Source of the DNA: Symbiodinium natans
Taxonomy: Eukaryota > Sar > Dinophyceae > Suessiales > Symbiodiniaceae
Assembly (NCBI GenBank): GCA_905221605.1
Contig: CAJNDS010000140.1
Location: 152,685 to 216,684 of the forward strand
Reading direction: 5' to 3'
DNA: 64,000 nt
Shown here piece after piece: positions 31,261 through 44,669 of the stretch. Below the pieces are notes generated by a model. It saw only the letters and a list, made by a program, of their open reading frames with translations. It did no database searches and had not been told where the DNA came from. The position numbers were made by a program, and so were the translations under genes. Numbering within the stretch: position 1 is the first letter of the stretch; each line of letters opens with the position of its first letter.

Positions 31261-32340
31261 TATCAGGACTGGATTCACCCTTTGGCAATTTACAAAGTTA
31301 TTAAAGGACAGGTGCAGGAACCCCGCCACCCAATCACCGCACGCCAATGTCAGTATTATACTACCGGTCGTCCCCTAAAGGGTGAAGGACGCAAGAGGTG
31401 TTCTTCTGCTTCTGGCGAGGACCTCTGTCAACCGGAGCGCCGAAGCTGGGGCATGCCTGCCATACGAATCAATGGTCGCTGACCGTCTAAGAAGCACTTC
31501 GCGCCTTCAGGCAGAACGTCAAGGTACACATTGGTCTTTCACCAATCGGGTTCAGAAAAAGGAATACAGTCTACGTCTGCCTGGCTTCACCGTCCACGTC
31601 ACAACTTGCTATAGAACAAGACTGACTTCCTTCCTCAGGGTTCATGTCAGACTCAACCCAAGGACCTGACTGAAGGCATGACTGGTTTCTTGCACCCAAA
31701 GCTTTGACCCCGCGCATGGCTGTTGCTACAGCCATACACAGCTAGGCCACCAAGCAGCGCACGGATGAGCTTGGACACCTCCGGCCGCGCACCGGCCGGC
31801 CGCGCAAGCGCCCCGCAACGAATGTGAAGCCTCTCGCATCGCCAAAAAACGGCCTTGAAGACCTCGGCAACCTCCTCCACTGAGTACTTCGCTGAGCGAG
31901 TTGCGAAGGGCTTGCGACACCTTGGAAGCACAAACATGGACCCTACGGACTATGTCTGGGCACTTTTTTCGGCCAACAAATCAGGCTCCGACGGGGCAGA
32001 CATGGCGCAAGTACGCTAGCTGTGGCCTAGGAGCTGCTTGAGGCAAGAGAGCGCTCAGCGAGCAGCGGCTCAGATGCAATCTGTTGAAGACACATGGCCC
32101 GTAGGCGCAAAACTTAGCAAAAGTCTCTGAGAGTCTTGCAGATCTCAAGGCATCTTGAAAAAACAATCCGGCACAAAATCCAGCAAAACAGGTCTACGTG
32201 CAAACAAAAGCAAAAGTACATTGCAAAAATAGCAAACAAACGCAATTCAACGCAAATCTCCGAAATCTCCTGTAAACAAGGAACAACATTTAGGGCTGCT
32301 AAACACAAGCTAAAAGACAACCGCATGAAAGTGGCCTCCA
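31261..32340. other. Middle of unit A1, no recognised gene
   Basis: Short frames only. A 94-codon minus frame (31653-31937) reads 'SVEEVAEVFKAVFWRCERLH' and looks somewhat protein-like. It is preserved with one or two changes in A2 (61299-61583). This follows from the recent duplication and is not evidence of coding. Confidence 0.45.
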
Positions 32341-32810
32341 CAGTTGCAGCTCCCTTTCTGCTGCAGCATTACAAAAGCAAGCAGCTGCTTCGGACAAGCC
32401 CCTGATCCCCAAGCTTATGTTCTGCACGCTGCTCCCCAACGTTCCTGGAACAAGGGCAGGCACAGGCACGCTGACGAGACCCAGCTGCGTGAGCCCAGGG
32501 CTCAAACTTGCGACCCCAAAAATGGGGCCGTCTCGCGGCCCCAAAAATGGGGCCAGGAAATGCACCCAGCTTCCCTTATTATAATGTGTACTATTTGGGC
32601 CCCTCCTGTTGAAGCCGGACGGTTGACCGTTTGGCGGCACCAAAAGCAAGCCCACCAATATGGCAAGCCCGCTCCGGGCTTTGCAGACCACACACCAACG
32701 CACCGGCTGGGCAGACACTTGGACTACAACGCTACAACTACACGAAAAAAGTGGTCCAGTGGGGCCCTCCCCTTTCCTTAATTAGCCTTGTAAAACCCAA
32801 ACGGGGTGTA

Positions 32811-33240
32811 CGGTCCCACGCAGAAGAACGGAGGGATTTAGCGGGTCCCACCGAAACCCAGTGCGGTCCCACGCAGAAGAACGCGGGTCCCACCGAAACC
32901 AGGCACGGTCCCACGCAGAAGAACGCGGGCCTCCCCGAAACCCAGTTCGGTCCCACGCAGAAGAACGCGGGTCCCGCCGGAAGCCGGCACGGTCCCACGC
33001 AGAAGAACACGGGTTTACCGAGACCCGGTACGGGCCCACGCAGAAGAACGCGGGTCCCACCGAGACCCGGTACGGTCCCACGCAGAAGAACGCGGGGCCC
33101 ACCGAGACCCGGTACGGTCCCACGCAGAAGAACGCGGGCCCCGCCGATTTTTAGCGCATTCCCACGCAGAAGAACGCGGGTCCCACCGAAACCCAGTGTG
33201 CTCCCGCGCAGAAGAACGCGGGTGCCACGTGGTCTCATAG
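32811..33240 (+). repeat. 42-bp sub-repeat block (representative, unit 1)
   Basis: Ten sub-repeats of cggtcccacgcagaagaacg plus a 22-nt tail: lengths 53, 42, 42, 42, 41, 42, 42, 42, 42, 42. Because 42 is divisible by three and the word has no stop, frames remain open. Plus reads 'YGPTQKNAGPTETR' or 'RSHAEERGSHRNP', and minus reads 'FFCVGPYRVSVGPA'. The 41-bp member shifts the plus frame in its middle. Sub-repeat number varies between units: at 47863-48060 one is lost and one doubled, and near 56620-56700 one is doubled. Confidence 0.95.
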
Positions 33241-33415
33241 AAGCTTAGCGCTTCAGAGAAGTAAAATGCTATGAGTGACGTGCCAAGTTTCCGCGCTGCC
33301 GAACGGCTAACTCATCTCTTGAGCTGGTTTAGGTTGCTGAAAAGCATGATTTGTGGGGCCAGGTTTGCCAGCCGGATTCCGGTCGCAGAGTGAGCTTCAG
33401 CTTGATGGGCCCTGA

Positions 33416-33739
33416 ATGTGCCTGGGTCAGTTTTTTGGGCCCGCCAAACGGGCCGGAAACCCGATGCGTCGGGGTGGGAAGACAAAGCAGCCCGACAAAC
33501 AAACAAACACTTGGAGCCAAAAGCACGACCCCAAAAACGAAAATGCTGCGGTTCCAAAACTGCGCCCACGGCGCGGCCGCAAATTCTGTGCCCTGGCTGC
33601 TGGCATGAAGAAAGCTGCCCAGAAAACAGCCCCAAAAACGAAGCCGGAAACCGCGAATTTTGCATGCCAATCGGGCACATTGCCGCCAAGAATTCATGGT
33701 GCTGTAGCATCCAAGATGTTTGCACGGACCTTGCTGTGA
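33416..33739 (+). other. Open frame in unique part of satellite unit (representative)
   Basis: A plus frame of 107 codons, present in most units with lengths from 101 to 136 codons, ends 'KKAAQKTAPKTKPE... ASKMFARTLL' and is Lys/Ala/Pro-rich and basic. A histone-like or DNA-binding protein could be imagined. However, a 22-bp indel in other unit types fuses the same C-terminal part to a different upstream frame, and in noisy units it is disrupted. I therefore regard it as a passenger frame, not a gene. Confidence 0.3.
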
Positions 33740-36698
33740 CATTGCCAGGCATTGCAGAAGCCCTTCTTGCAGACAATTCGATCATGCTATTTGCCTGATG
33801 GCATTCTTGAGATACTATTTGGGCCCCTCCTGTTGAAGCCGGACGGTTGACCGTTTGGCGGCACCAAAAGCAAGCCCACCAATATGGCAAGCCCGCTCCG
33901 GGCTTTGCAGACCACACACCAACGCACCGGCTGGGCAGACACTTGGACTACAACGCTACAACTACACGAAAAAAGTGGTCCAGTGGGGCCCTCCCCTTTC
34001 CTTAATTAGCCTTGTAAAACCCAAACGGGGTGTACGGTCCCACGCAGAAGAACGGAGGGATTTAGCGGGTCCCACCGAAACCCAGTGCGGTCCCACGCAG
34101 AAGAACGCGGGTCCCACCGAAACCAGGCACGGTCCCACGCAGAAGAACGCGGGCCTCCCCGAAACCCAGTTCGGTCCCACGCAGAAGAACGCGGGTCCCG
34201 CCGGAAGCCGGCACGGTCCCACGCAGAAGAACACGGGTTTACCGAGACCCGGTACGGGCCCACGCAGAAGAACGCGGGTCCCACCGAGACCCGGTACGGT
34301 CCCACGCAGAAGAACGCGGGGCCCACCGAGACCCGGTACGGTCCCACGCAGAAGAACGCGGGCCCCGCCGATTTTTAGCGCATTCCCACGCAGAAGAACG
34401 CGGGTCCCACCGAAACCCAGTGTGCTCCCGCGCAGAAGAACGCGGGTGCCACGTGGTCTCATAGAAGCTTAGCGCTTCAGAGAAGTAAAATGCTATGAGT
34501 GACGTGCCAAGTTTCCGCGCTGCCGAACGGCTAACTCATCTCTTGAGCTGGTTTAGGTTGCTGAAAAGCATGATTTGTGGGGCCAGGTTTGCAAGCCGGA
34601 TTCCGGTCGCAGAGTGAGCTTCAGCTTGATGGGCCCTGAATGTGCCTGGGTCAGTTTTTTGGGCCCGCCAAACGGGCCGGAAACCCGATGCGTCGTCGGG
34701 GTGGGAAGACAAAGCAGCCCGACAAACAAACAAACACTTGGAGCCAAAAGCACGACCCCAAAAACGAAAATGCTGCGGTTCCAAAACTGCGCCCACGGCG
34801 CGGCCGCAAATTCTGTGCCCTGGCTGCTGCTGGCATGAAGAAAGCTGCCCAGAAAACAGCCCCAAAAACGAAGCCGGAAACCGCGAATTTTGCATGCCAA
34901 TCGGGCACATTGCCGCCAAGAATTCATGGTGCTGTAGCATCCAAGATGTTTGCACGGACCTTGCTGTGACATTGCCAGGCATTGCAGAAGCCCTTCTTGC
35001 AGACAATTCGATCATGCTATTTGCCTGATGGCATTCTTGAGATACTATTTGGGCCCCTCCTGTTGAAGCCGGACGGTTGACCGTTTGGCGGCACCAAAAG
35101 CAAGCCCACCAATATGGCAAGCCCGCTCCGGGCTTTGCAGACCACACACCAACGCACCGGCTGGGCAGACACTTGGACTACAACGCTACAACTACACGAA
35201 AAAAGTGGTCCAGTGGGGCCCTCCCCTTTCCTTAATTAGCCTTGTAAAACCCAAACGGGGTGTACGGTCCCACGCAGAAGAACGGAGGGATTTAGCGGGT
35301 CCCACCGAAACCCAGTGCGGTCCCACGCAGAAGAACGCGGGTCCCACCGAAACCAGGCACGGTCCCACGCAGAAGAACGCGGGCCTCCCCGAAACCCAGT
35401 TCGGTCCCACGCAGAAGAACGCGGGTCCCGCCGGAAGCCGGCACGGTCCCACGCAGAAGAACACGGGTTTACCGAGACCCGGTACGGGCCCACGCAGAAG
35501 AACGCGGGTCCCACCGAGACCCGGTACGGTCCCACGCAGAAGAACGCGGGGCCCACCGAGACCCGGTACGGTCCCACGCAGAAGAACGCGGGCCCCGCCG
35601 ATTTTTAGCGCATTCCCACGCAGAAGAACGCGGGTCCCACCGAAACCCAGTGTGCTCCCGCGCAGAAGAACGCGGGTGCCACGTGGTCTCATAGAAGCTT
35701 AGCGCTTCAGAGAAGTAAAATGCTATGAGTGACGTGCCAAGTTTCCGCGCTGCCGAACGGCTAACTCATCTCTTGAGCTGGTTTAGGTTGCTGAAAAGCA
35801 TGATTTGTGGGGCCAGGTTTGCAAGCCGGATTCCGGTCGCAGAGTGAGCTTCAGCTTGATGGGCCCTGAATGTGCCTGGGTCAGTTTTTTGGGCCCGCCA
35901 AACGGGCCGGAAACCCGACCACCAAAATGGGACGAAAACTGGTCGTCGGGGTGGGAAGACAAAGCAGCCCGACAAACAAACAAACACTTGGAGCCAAAAG
36001 CACGACCCCAAAAACGAAAATGCTGCGGTTCCAAAACTGCGCCCACGGCGCGGCCGCAAATTCTGTGCCCTGGCTGCTGCTGGCATGAAGAAAGCTGCCC
36101 AGAAAACAGCCCCAAAAACGAAGCCGGAAACGGCGAATTTTGCACGCCAATCGGGCACATTGCCGCCAAGAATTAATGGTGCTGTAGCATCCAAGATGTT
36201 TGCACGGACCTTGCTGTGACATTGCCAGGCATTGTAGAAGCCCTTCTTGCAGAGAATTCGATCATGCTACCTGATGGCATTCTTGCGATACTATCTGGGC
36301 CCCTCCTGTTGAAGCCGGACGGTTGACCGCTTGGCGGTACCAAAAGCAAGCCCACCAATATGGCAAGACCGCTCCGGGCTTTACAGACCACACACCAACG
36401 CACCGGCTGGGCAGACACTTGGACTACAACGCTACAACTACACGAAAAAAGTGGTCCAGCGGGGCCCTCCCCTTTCCTTAATTAGCCTTGTAAAACCCAA
36501 ACGGGGTGTACGGTCCCACGCAGAAGAACGGAGGGATTTAGCGGGTCCCACCGAAACCCAGTGCGGTCCCACGCAGAAGAACGCGGGTCCCACCGAAACC
36601 AGGCACGGTCCCACGCAGAAGAACGCGGGCCTCCCCGAAACCCAGTACGGTCCCACGCAGAAGAACGCGGGTCCCGCCGGAGCCCGGCACGGTCCCAC

Positions 36699-37138
36699 GC
36701 AAAGAAACACGGGTTTACCGGAGAACCGGTACGGGCCCACGCAGAGAAAGGCCCGGTCCCACGCGAGACCGGAACGGGCCACCAGAAAGAAGAACGCGGG
36801 GTCCCACGAGACTCACGGTACGGTCCAGAAGAAGAACGCCGCCAGGCCCGCGATTTTTTAAGCGCATTCCAGCAGAAGAACGCGGGTTTCCCCACCGAAA
36901 CCAGTGTGTCCCGCGCAAGAAGAACGCGGGTGCCACGTGGTCTCATAGAAGCTTAGCGCTTGAGAGAGAGTAAAATGCTCATTGAGTGACGTCCATCAGG
37001 TCCGCGATGCCGAACGGCTACTAACTCATCTCTGGAGCTGGTTAGTTTTCGGGAAAAGCATGATTTGTGGGGCCCTGTTTGCAAAAGCGGATTCGGGTCG
37101 CAGAGTGAGCTTTCAGCTTGCTTGATGGGCCCGTATGA
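36699..37138. other. Indel-rich patch in array unit
   Basis: From the sixth sub-repeat to the anchor, this unit carries a dense series of one- to three-base insertions and losses (for example 'cgcagagaaaggcccggtcc', 'gattttttaagcgc', 'cttgagagagagtaaaatgc'). Flanking sequence on both sides agrees with other units almost base for base. Likely consensus error. Confidence 0.7.
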
Positions 37139-40100
37139 ATGTGCCTGGGTCAGTTTTTTGGGCCCGCCAAACGGGCCGGAAACCCGACCACCAAAATGGG
37201 ACGAAAACTGGTCGTCGGGGTGGGAAGACAAAGCAGCCCGACAAACAAACAAACACTTGGAGCCAAAAGCACGGCCCCAAAAACGAAAATGCTGCGGTTC
37301 CAAAACTGCGCCCACGGCGCGGCCGCAAATTCTGTGCCCTGGCTGCTGCTGGCATGAAGAAAGCTGCCCAGAAAACAGCCCCAAAAACGAAGCCGGAAAC
37401 GGCGAATTTTGCACGCCAATCGGGCACATTGCCGCCAAGAATTAATGGTGCTGTAGCATCCAAGATGTTTGCACGGACCTTGCTGTGACATTGCCAGGCA
37501 TTGTAGAAGCCCTTCTTGCAGACAATTCGATCATGCTACCTGATGGCATTCTTGCGATACTATCTGGGCCCCTCCTGTTGAAGCCGGACGGTTGACCGCT
37601 TGGCGGTACCAAAAAGCAAGCCCACCAATATGGCAAGACCGCTCCGTGCTTTACAGACCACACACCAACGCACCGGCTGGGCAGACACTTGGACTACAAC
37701 GCTACAACTACACGAAAAAAGTGGTCCAGCGGGGCCCTCCCCTTTCCTTAATTAGCCTTGTAAAACCCAAACGGGGTGTACGGTCCCACGCAGAAGAACG
37801 GAGGGATTTAGCGGGTCCCACCGAAACCCAGTGCGGTCCCACGCAGAAGAACGCGGGTCCCACCGAAACCAGGCACGGTCCCACGCAGAAGAACGCGGGC
37901 CTCCCCGAAACCCAGTTCGGTCCCACGCAGAAGAACGCGGGTCCCGCCGGAAGCCGGCACGGTCCCACGCAGAAGAACACGGGTTTACCGAGACCCGGTA
38001 CGGGCCCACGCAGAAGAACGCGGGTCCCACCGAGACCCGGTACGGTCCCACGCAGAAGAACGCGGGGCCCACCGAGACCCGGTACGGTCCCACGCAGAAG
38101 AACGCGGGCCCCGCCGATTTTTAGCGCATTCCCACGCAGAAGAACGCGGGTCCCACCGAAACCCAGTGTGCTCCCGCGCAAAAGAACGCGGGTGCCACGT
38201 GGTCTCATAGAAGCTTAGCGCTTCAGAGAAGTAAAATGCTATGAGTGACGTGCCAAGTTTCCGCGCTGCCGAACGGCTAACTCATCTCTTGAGCTGGTTT
38301 AGGTTGCTGAAAAGCATGATTTGTGGGGCCAGGTTTGCAAGCCGGATTCCGGTCGCAGAGTGAGCTTCAGCTTGATGGGCCCTGAATGTGCCTGGGTCAG
38401 TTTTTTGGGCCCGCCAAACGGGCCGGAAACCCGATCACCAAAATGGGACGAAAACTGGCGTCGGGGTGGGAAGACAAAGCAGCCCGACAAACAAACAAAC
38501 ACTTGGAGCCAAAAGCACGACCCCAAAAACGAAAATGCTGCGGTTCCAAAACTGCGCCCACGGCGCGGCCGCAAATTCTGTGCCCTGGCTGCTGGCATGA
38601 AGAAAGCTGCCCAGAAAACAGCCCCAAAAACGAAGCCGGAAACCGCGAATTTTGCATGCCAATCGGGCACATTGCCGCCAAGAATTCATGGTGCTGTAGC
38701 ATCCAAGATGTTTGCACGGACCTTGCTGTGACATTGCCAGGCATTGCAGAAGCCCTTCTTGCAGACAATTCGATCATGCTATTTGCCTGATGGCATTCTT
38801 GAGATACTATTTGGGCCCCTCCTGTTGAAGCCGGACGGTTGACCGTTTGGCGGCACCAAAAGCAAGCCCACCAATATGGCAAGCCCGCTCCGGGCTTTGC
38901 AGACCACACACCAACGCACCGGCTGGGCAGACACTTGGACTACAACGCTACAACTACACGAAAAAAGTGGTCCAGTGGGGCCCTCCCCTTTCCTTAATTA
39001 GCCTTGTAAAACCCAAACGGGGTGTACGGTCCCACGCAGAAGAACGGAGGGATTTAGCGGGTCCCACCGAAACCCAGTGCGGTCCCACGCAGAAGAACGC
39101 GGGTCCCACCGAAACCAGGCACGGTCCCACGCAGAAGAACGCGGGCCTCCCCGAAACCCAGTTCGGTCCCACGCAGAAGAACGCGGGTCCCGCCGGAAGC
39201 CGGCACGGTCCCACGCAGAAGAACACGGGTTTACCGAGACCCGGTACGGGCCCACGCAGAAGAACGCGGGTCCCACCGAGACCCGGTACGGTCCCACGCA
39301 GAAGAACGCGGGGCCCACCGAGACCCGGTACGGTCCCACGCAGAAGAACGCGGGCCCCGCCGATTTTTAGCGCATTCCCACGCAGAAGAACGCGGGTCCC
39401 ACCGAAACCCAGTGTGCTCCCGCGCAGAAGAACGCGGGTGCCACGTGGTCTCATAGAAGCTTAGCGCTTCAGAGAAGTAAAATGCTATGAGTGACGTGCC
39501 AAGTTTCCGCGCTGCCGAACGGCTAACTCATCTCTTGAGCTGGTTTAGGTTGCTGAAAAGCATGATTTGTGGGGCCAGGTTTGCAAGCCGGATTCCGGTC
39601 GCAGAGTGAGCTTCAGCTTGATGGGCCCTGAATGTGCCTGGGTCAGTTTTTTGGGCCCGCCAAACGGGCCGGAAACCCGATCACCAAAATGGGACGAAAA
39701 CTGGCGTCGGGGTGGGAAGACAAAGCAGCCCGACAAACAAACAAACACTTGGAGCCAAAAGCACGACCCCAAAAACGAAAATGCTGCGGTTCCAAAACTG
39801 CGCCCACGGCGACGGCGCAAATTCTGTGCCCTGGCTGCTGCTGGCATGAAGAAAGCTGCCCAGAAAACAGCCCCAAAAACGAAGCCGGAAACCGCGAATT
39901 TTGCATGCCAATAGGGCACATTGCCGCCAAGAATTCATGGTGCTGTAGCATCCAAGATGTTTGCACGGACCTTGCTGTGACATTGCCAGGCATTGCAGAA
40001 GCCCTTCTTGCAGACAATTCGATCATGCTATTTGCCTGATGGCATTCTTGAGATACTATTTGGGCCCCTCCTGTTGAAGCCGGACGGTTGACCGTTTGGC

Positions 40101-40645
40101 GGCACCAAAAGCAAGCCCACCAATATGGCAAGCCCGCTCCGGGCTTTGCAGACCACACACCAACGCACCGGCTGGGCAGACACTTGGACTACAACGCTAC
40201 AACTACACGAAAAAAGTGGTCCAGTGGGGCCCTCCCCTTTCCTTAATTAGCCTTGTAAAACCCAAACGGGGTGTACGGTCCCACGCAGAAGAACGGAGGG
40301 ATTTAGCGGGTCCCACCGAAACCCAGTGCGGTCCCACGCAGAAGAACGCGGGTCCCACCAAAACCAGGCACGGTCCCACGCAGAAGAACGCGGGCCTCCC
40401 CGAAACCCAGTTCGGTCCCACGCAGAAGAACGCGGGTCCCGCCGGAAGCCGGCACGGTCCCACGCAGAAGAACACGGGTTTACCGAGACCCGGTACGGGC
40501 CCACGCAGAAGAACGCGGGTCCCACCGAGACCCGGTACGGTCCCACGCAGAAGAACGCGGGGCCCACCGAGACCCGGTACGGTCCCACGCAGAAGAACGC
40601 GGGCCCCGCCGATTTTTAGCGCATTCCCACGCAGAAGAACGCGGG

Positions 40646-40686
40646 TCCTCCACCGAAAAAAAAACAAAAGAAAAAAAAAAAAGACC
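40646..40686. other. A-rich insertion in array unit
   Basis: At the sub-repeat word ccaccgaaaccc an A-rich run broken by single C or G replaces 'gaaaccc'. The rest of the unit is clean. Confidence 0.8.
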
Positions 40687-41679
40687 CAGTGTGCTCCCGT
40701 GCAGAAGAACGCGGGTGCCACATGGTCTCATAGAAACTTAGCACTTTAGAGAAGAAAAACGCTATGGATGACGTGCCAAGTGTCCGCACTGCCGAACAGT
40801 TAACTCACCTCTTGAGCTGGTTTAGGTTGCTTAAAAGCATGATTTCCGGGGCCAGGTTTGCAAGCCGGATTCCGGTCGCAGAGTGAGCTTCAGCGTGATG
40901 GGCCCTGAATGTGCCTGGGTCAGTTTTTTGGGCCCGCCGAGCGGGCCGGAAACCCGGCCACCAAAATGGGACGAAAACTGGTCGCCGGGGTGGGAAGACA
41001 AAGCAGCCCGACAAATAAACCAAAAACTTGGAGCCAGAAGCACGACCCCAAAAACGAAAATTCGGCGGTTCCGAAACTGCGCCCACGGCGCGGGCGGCAA
41101 ATTCTGTGCTCTGGCTGCTGCTGGCATGAAGAAAGCTGCCCAGAAAATAGCCCAAAAAACGAAGCCGGAAACCGCGCATTTTGCAGGCCAATCGGGCACA
41201 TTGCTGCAAAGCATTAATGGTGCTGTAGCATCCAAGATGTTTGCGCGGACCTTGCTGCGACGTTGCCGGGCATTGCAGAAGCCCGTCTTGCAGACAATTC
41301 GATCATGCTACTTGCCTGATGGCATTCTTGCGATACTATTTGGGCGCATCGTGTTGAAGCCGGACGGTTGACCGTTTGGCGGTACCAAAAGCAAGCCCAC
41401 CCATATAGCAAGCCCACTCCGGGCTCTACAGACCACACACCAACGCACCGGCTGGGCAGGCGCTTGGACTACAATGCTGCAACTACACGAAAAAGTGGTC
41501 CAGTGGGGCCCTCCCCTTCCCTTAATTAGCCTTGTAAAACCCAAACGGGGTGTACGGTCCCACGCAGAAGAACGGAGCGATTTAGCGGGTCCCACCGAAA
41601 CCCAGCGCGGTCCCACGCAGAAGAACGCGCGTCCCACCGAAACCAGGCACGGTCCCACGCAGAAGAACGCGGGCCTCCC

Positions 41680-41880
41680 CAACATGAGAAAAAAACCCAG
41701 TTCGGTCCCCCGCAGAGCGAAGAGTCAAGAACGCGGTCCCGCCGGAACAGCCGGCACGCTCCCACGTCAGAAATAAACGGTTTTTACCGGAGACCCGTAA
41801 CGGAGCCCACGCAGAAAGAACGGTGCGGGTCCCACGAGACCCGGTACGGTCCCCCGCATAAGAACTCGGCCCACCGAGAC
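41680..41880. other. Indel-rich patch in array unit
   Basis: Sub-repeats 4 to 7 of this unit show inserted bases ('cccaacatgagaaaaaaaccc', 'gcagagcgaagagtcaag', 'gtcagaaataaacgg') absent from all other units. Confidence 0.7.
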
Positions 41881-44181
41881 CCGGTACGGTCCCACGCAGA
41901 AGAACGCGGGCCCCGCCGATTTTTAGCGCATTCCCACGCAGAAGAACGCGGGTCCCACCGAAACCCAGAGTGCTCCCGCGCAGAAGAACGCGGGTGCCAC
42001 GTGGTCTCATAGAAGCTTAGCGCTTCAGAGAAGTAAAATGCTATGAGTGACGTGCCAAGTTTCCGCGCTGCCGAACGGCTAACTCATCTCTTGAGCTGGT
42101 TTAGGTTGCTGAAAAGCATGATTTGTGGGGCCAGGTTTGCCAGCCGGATTCCGGTCGCAGAGTGAGCTTCAGCTTGATGGGCCCTGAATGTGCCTGGGTC
42201 AGTTTTTTGGGCCCGCCAAACGGGCCGGAAACCCGATGCGTCGGGGTGGGAAGACAAAGCAGCCCGACAAACAAACAAACACTTGGAGCCAAAAGCACGA
42301 CCCCAAAAACGAAAATGCTGCGGTTCCAAAACTGCGCCCACGGCGACGGCGCAAATTCTGTGCCCTGGCTGCTGCTGGCATGAAGAAAGCTGCCCAGAAA
42401 ACAGCCCCAAAAACGAAGCCGGAAACCGCGAATTTTGCATGCCAATCGGGCACATTGCCGCCAAGAATTCATGGTGCTGTAGCATCCAAGATGTTTGCAC
42501 GGACCTTGCTGTGACATTGCCAGGCATTGCAGAAGCCCTTCTTGCAGACAATTCGATCATGCTATTTGCCTGATGGCATTCTTGAGATACTATTTGGGCC
42601 CCTCCTGTTGAAGCCGGACGGTTGACCGTTTGGCGGCACCAAAAGCAAGCCCACCAATATGGCAAGCCCGCTCCGGGCTTTGCAGACCACACACCAACGC
42701 ACCGGCTGGGCAGACACTTGGACTACAACGCTACAACTACACGAAAAAAGTGGTCCAGTGGGGCCCTCCCCTTTCCTTAATTAGCCTTGTAAAACCCAAA
42801 CGGGGTGTACGGTCCCACGCAGAAGAACGGAGGGATTTAGCGGGTCCCACCGAAACCCAGTGCGGTCCCACGCAGAAGAACGCGGGTCCCACCGAAACCA
42901 GGCACGGTTTCACGCAGAAGAACGCGGGCCTCCCCGAAACCCAGTTCGGTCCCACGCAGAAGAACGCGGGTCCCGCCGGAAGCCGGCACGGTCCCACGCA
43001 GAAGAACACGGGTTTACCGAGACCCGGTACGGGCCCACGCAGAAGAACGCGGGTCCCACCGAGACCCGGTACGGTCCCACGCAGAAGAACGCGGGGCCCA
43101 CCGAGACCCGGTACGGTCCCACGCAGAAGAACGCGGGCCCCGCCGATTTTTAGCGCATTCCCACGCAGAAGAACGCGGGTCCCACCGAAACCCAGTGTGC
43201 TCCCGCGCAAAAGAACGCGGGTGCCACGTGGTCTCATAGAAGCTTAGCGCTTCAGAGAAGTAAAATGCTATGAGTGACGTGCCAAGTTTCCGCGCTGCCG
43301 AACGGCTAACTCATCTCTTGAGCTGGTTTAGGTTGCTGAAAAGCATGATTTGTGGGGCCAGGTTTGCAAGCCGGATTCCGGTCGCAGAGTGAGCTTCAGC
43401 TTGATGGGCCCTGAATGTGCCTGGGTCAGTTTTTTGGGCCCGCCAAACGGGCCGGAAACCCGATCACCAAAATGGGACGAAAACTGGCGTCGGGGTGGGA
43501 AGACAAAGCAGCCCGACAAACAAACAAACACTTGGAGCCAAAAGCACGACCCCAAAAACGAAAATGCTGCGGTTCCAAAACTGCGCCCACGGCGCGGCCG
43601 CAAATTCTGTGCCCTGGCTGCTGGCATGAAGAAAGCTGCCCAGAAAACAGCCCCAAAAACGAAGCCGGAAACCGCGAATTTTGCATGCCAATCGGGCACA
43701 TTGCCGCCAAGAATTCATGGTGCTGTAGCATCCAAGATGTTTGCACGGACCTTGCTGTGACATTGCCAGGCATTGCAGAAGCCCTTCTTGCAGACAATTC
43801 GATCATGCTATTTGCCTGATGGCATTCTTGAGATACTATTTGGGCCCCTCCTGTTGAAGCCGGACGGTTGACCGTTTGGCGGCACCAAAAGCAAGCCCAC
43901 CAATATGGCAAGCCCGCTCCGGGCTTTGCAGACCACACACCAACGCACCGGCTGGGCAGACACTTGGACTACAACGCTACAACTACACGAAAAAAGTGGT
44001 CCAGTGGGGCCCTCCCCTTTCCTTAATTAGCCTTGTAAAACCCAAACGGGGTGTACGGTCCCACGCAGAAGAACGGAGGGATTTAGCGGGTCCCACCGAA
44101 ACCCAGTGCGGTCCCACGCAGAAGAACGCGGGTCCCACCAAAACCAGGCACGGTCCCACGCAGAAGAACGCGGGCCTCCCC

Positions 44182-44669
44182 GAAAAAAATAGACCAAAAC
44201 ACAAAAAAAACCCTTTCTGTCCCAGCGCGAAGAGCGGTCCCGCCGAATCGGCACGGTCCCACGCAGAGAACCGGGGGTTTACCGAGACCCGTACGGGCCC
44301 CTCAGAAGAAACGCGGGTCCCACCGCGACCCGTACGTCCCCACGCAGATAACTCGGGGGCCCACCGAGACCCGTACGGTCCCACGCAGAATACGCGGCCC
44401 CGATTTTTAGCGCATTCCACGCAGAAGAACTCGGGTCCCCGGAAACCAGTTTGCTCCCGCGCAAAGAACGCGGTGCCCCACGGTCGCTATAGAGCTTAGC
44501 GTTCAGAGAAGTAAATGCTATGAGTTGACTTGCTCATTTCCCTCGCTGCCTAACGGCTAACTCATCATTTGATCTGGTTTAGGTTGCTGAAAGCATGTTT
44601 GTGGGCCAGGTTTGGCAAGCCGGCACATTCCGGGCCGCAGAGTGAGCTTCATCTTGATTGTCCCCTGAA
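44182..44669. other. Indel-rich patch in array unit
   Basis: Sub-repeats 4 to 10 and the following 200 bp are full of single-base losses and A-runs ('ccgaaaaaaatagacc', 'cacaaaaaaaaccctttc'). It ends abruptly at the anchor. Confidence 0.75.

Larger units (their letters stand above)
30249..32590 (+). repeat. Tandem unit A1, left part
   Basis: Starts at 'ggggaggccacacacaagcg' and is nearly identical to A2 (59897-62236) over its full length. It contains a GAAACCC-rich minisatellite (30570-31260), an unrecognised middle (31260-32340) and a left half of a 481-bp sub-segment C that begins at 'gttgcagctcc'. Two near-palindromes ccccaaaaatgggg lie at 32514-32554. The unit breaks off at 'aatgtgta' (32590), where the satellite array begins, and resumes at 59663. 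Confidence 0.95.

Noticed and set aside
31653-31937. 94-codon minus frame conserved between A1 and A2 as a gene
   Set aside because: Conservation is explained by near-identity of the whole A unit. The frame has no recognised motif, and A3 does not extend far enough in this window to test it.
33500-33540. 'cttggagccaaaa' in each satellite unit resembles the reverse complement of the 3' part of the dinoflagellate spliced leader
   Set aside because: It needs an inserted base, and the following part (tggctacgg expected) does not match. No Sm-site or donor context. Taken as coincidence.
33416-33739. Basic Lys/Ala-rich frame in each unit as a histone-like tandem gene family
   Set aside because: Tandem gene arrays are common in dinoflagellates, but here a 22-bp indel between unit types changes the upstream frame and no initiator or stop position is consistently kept.
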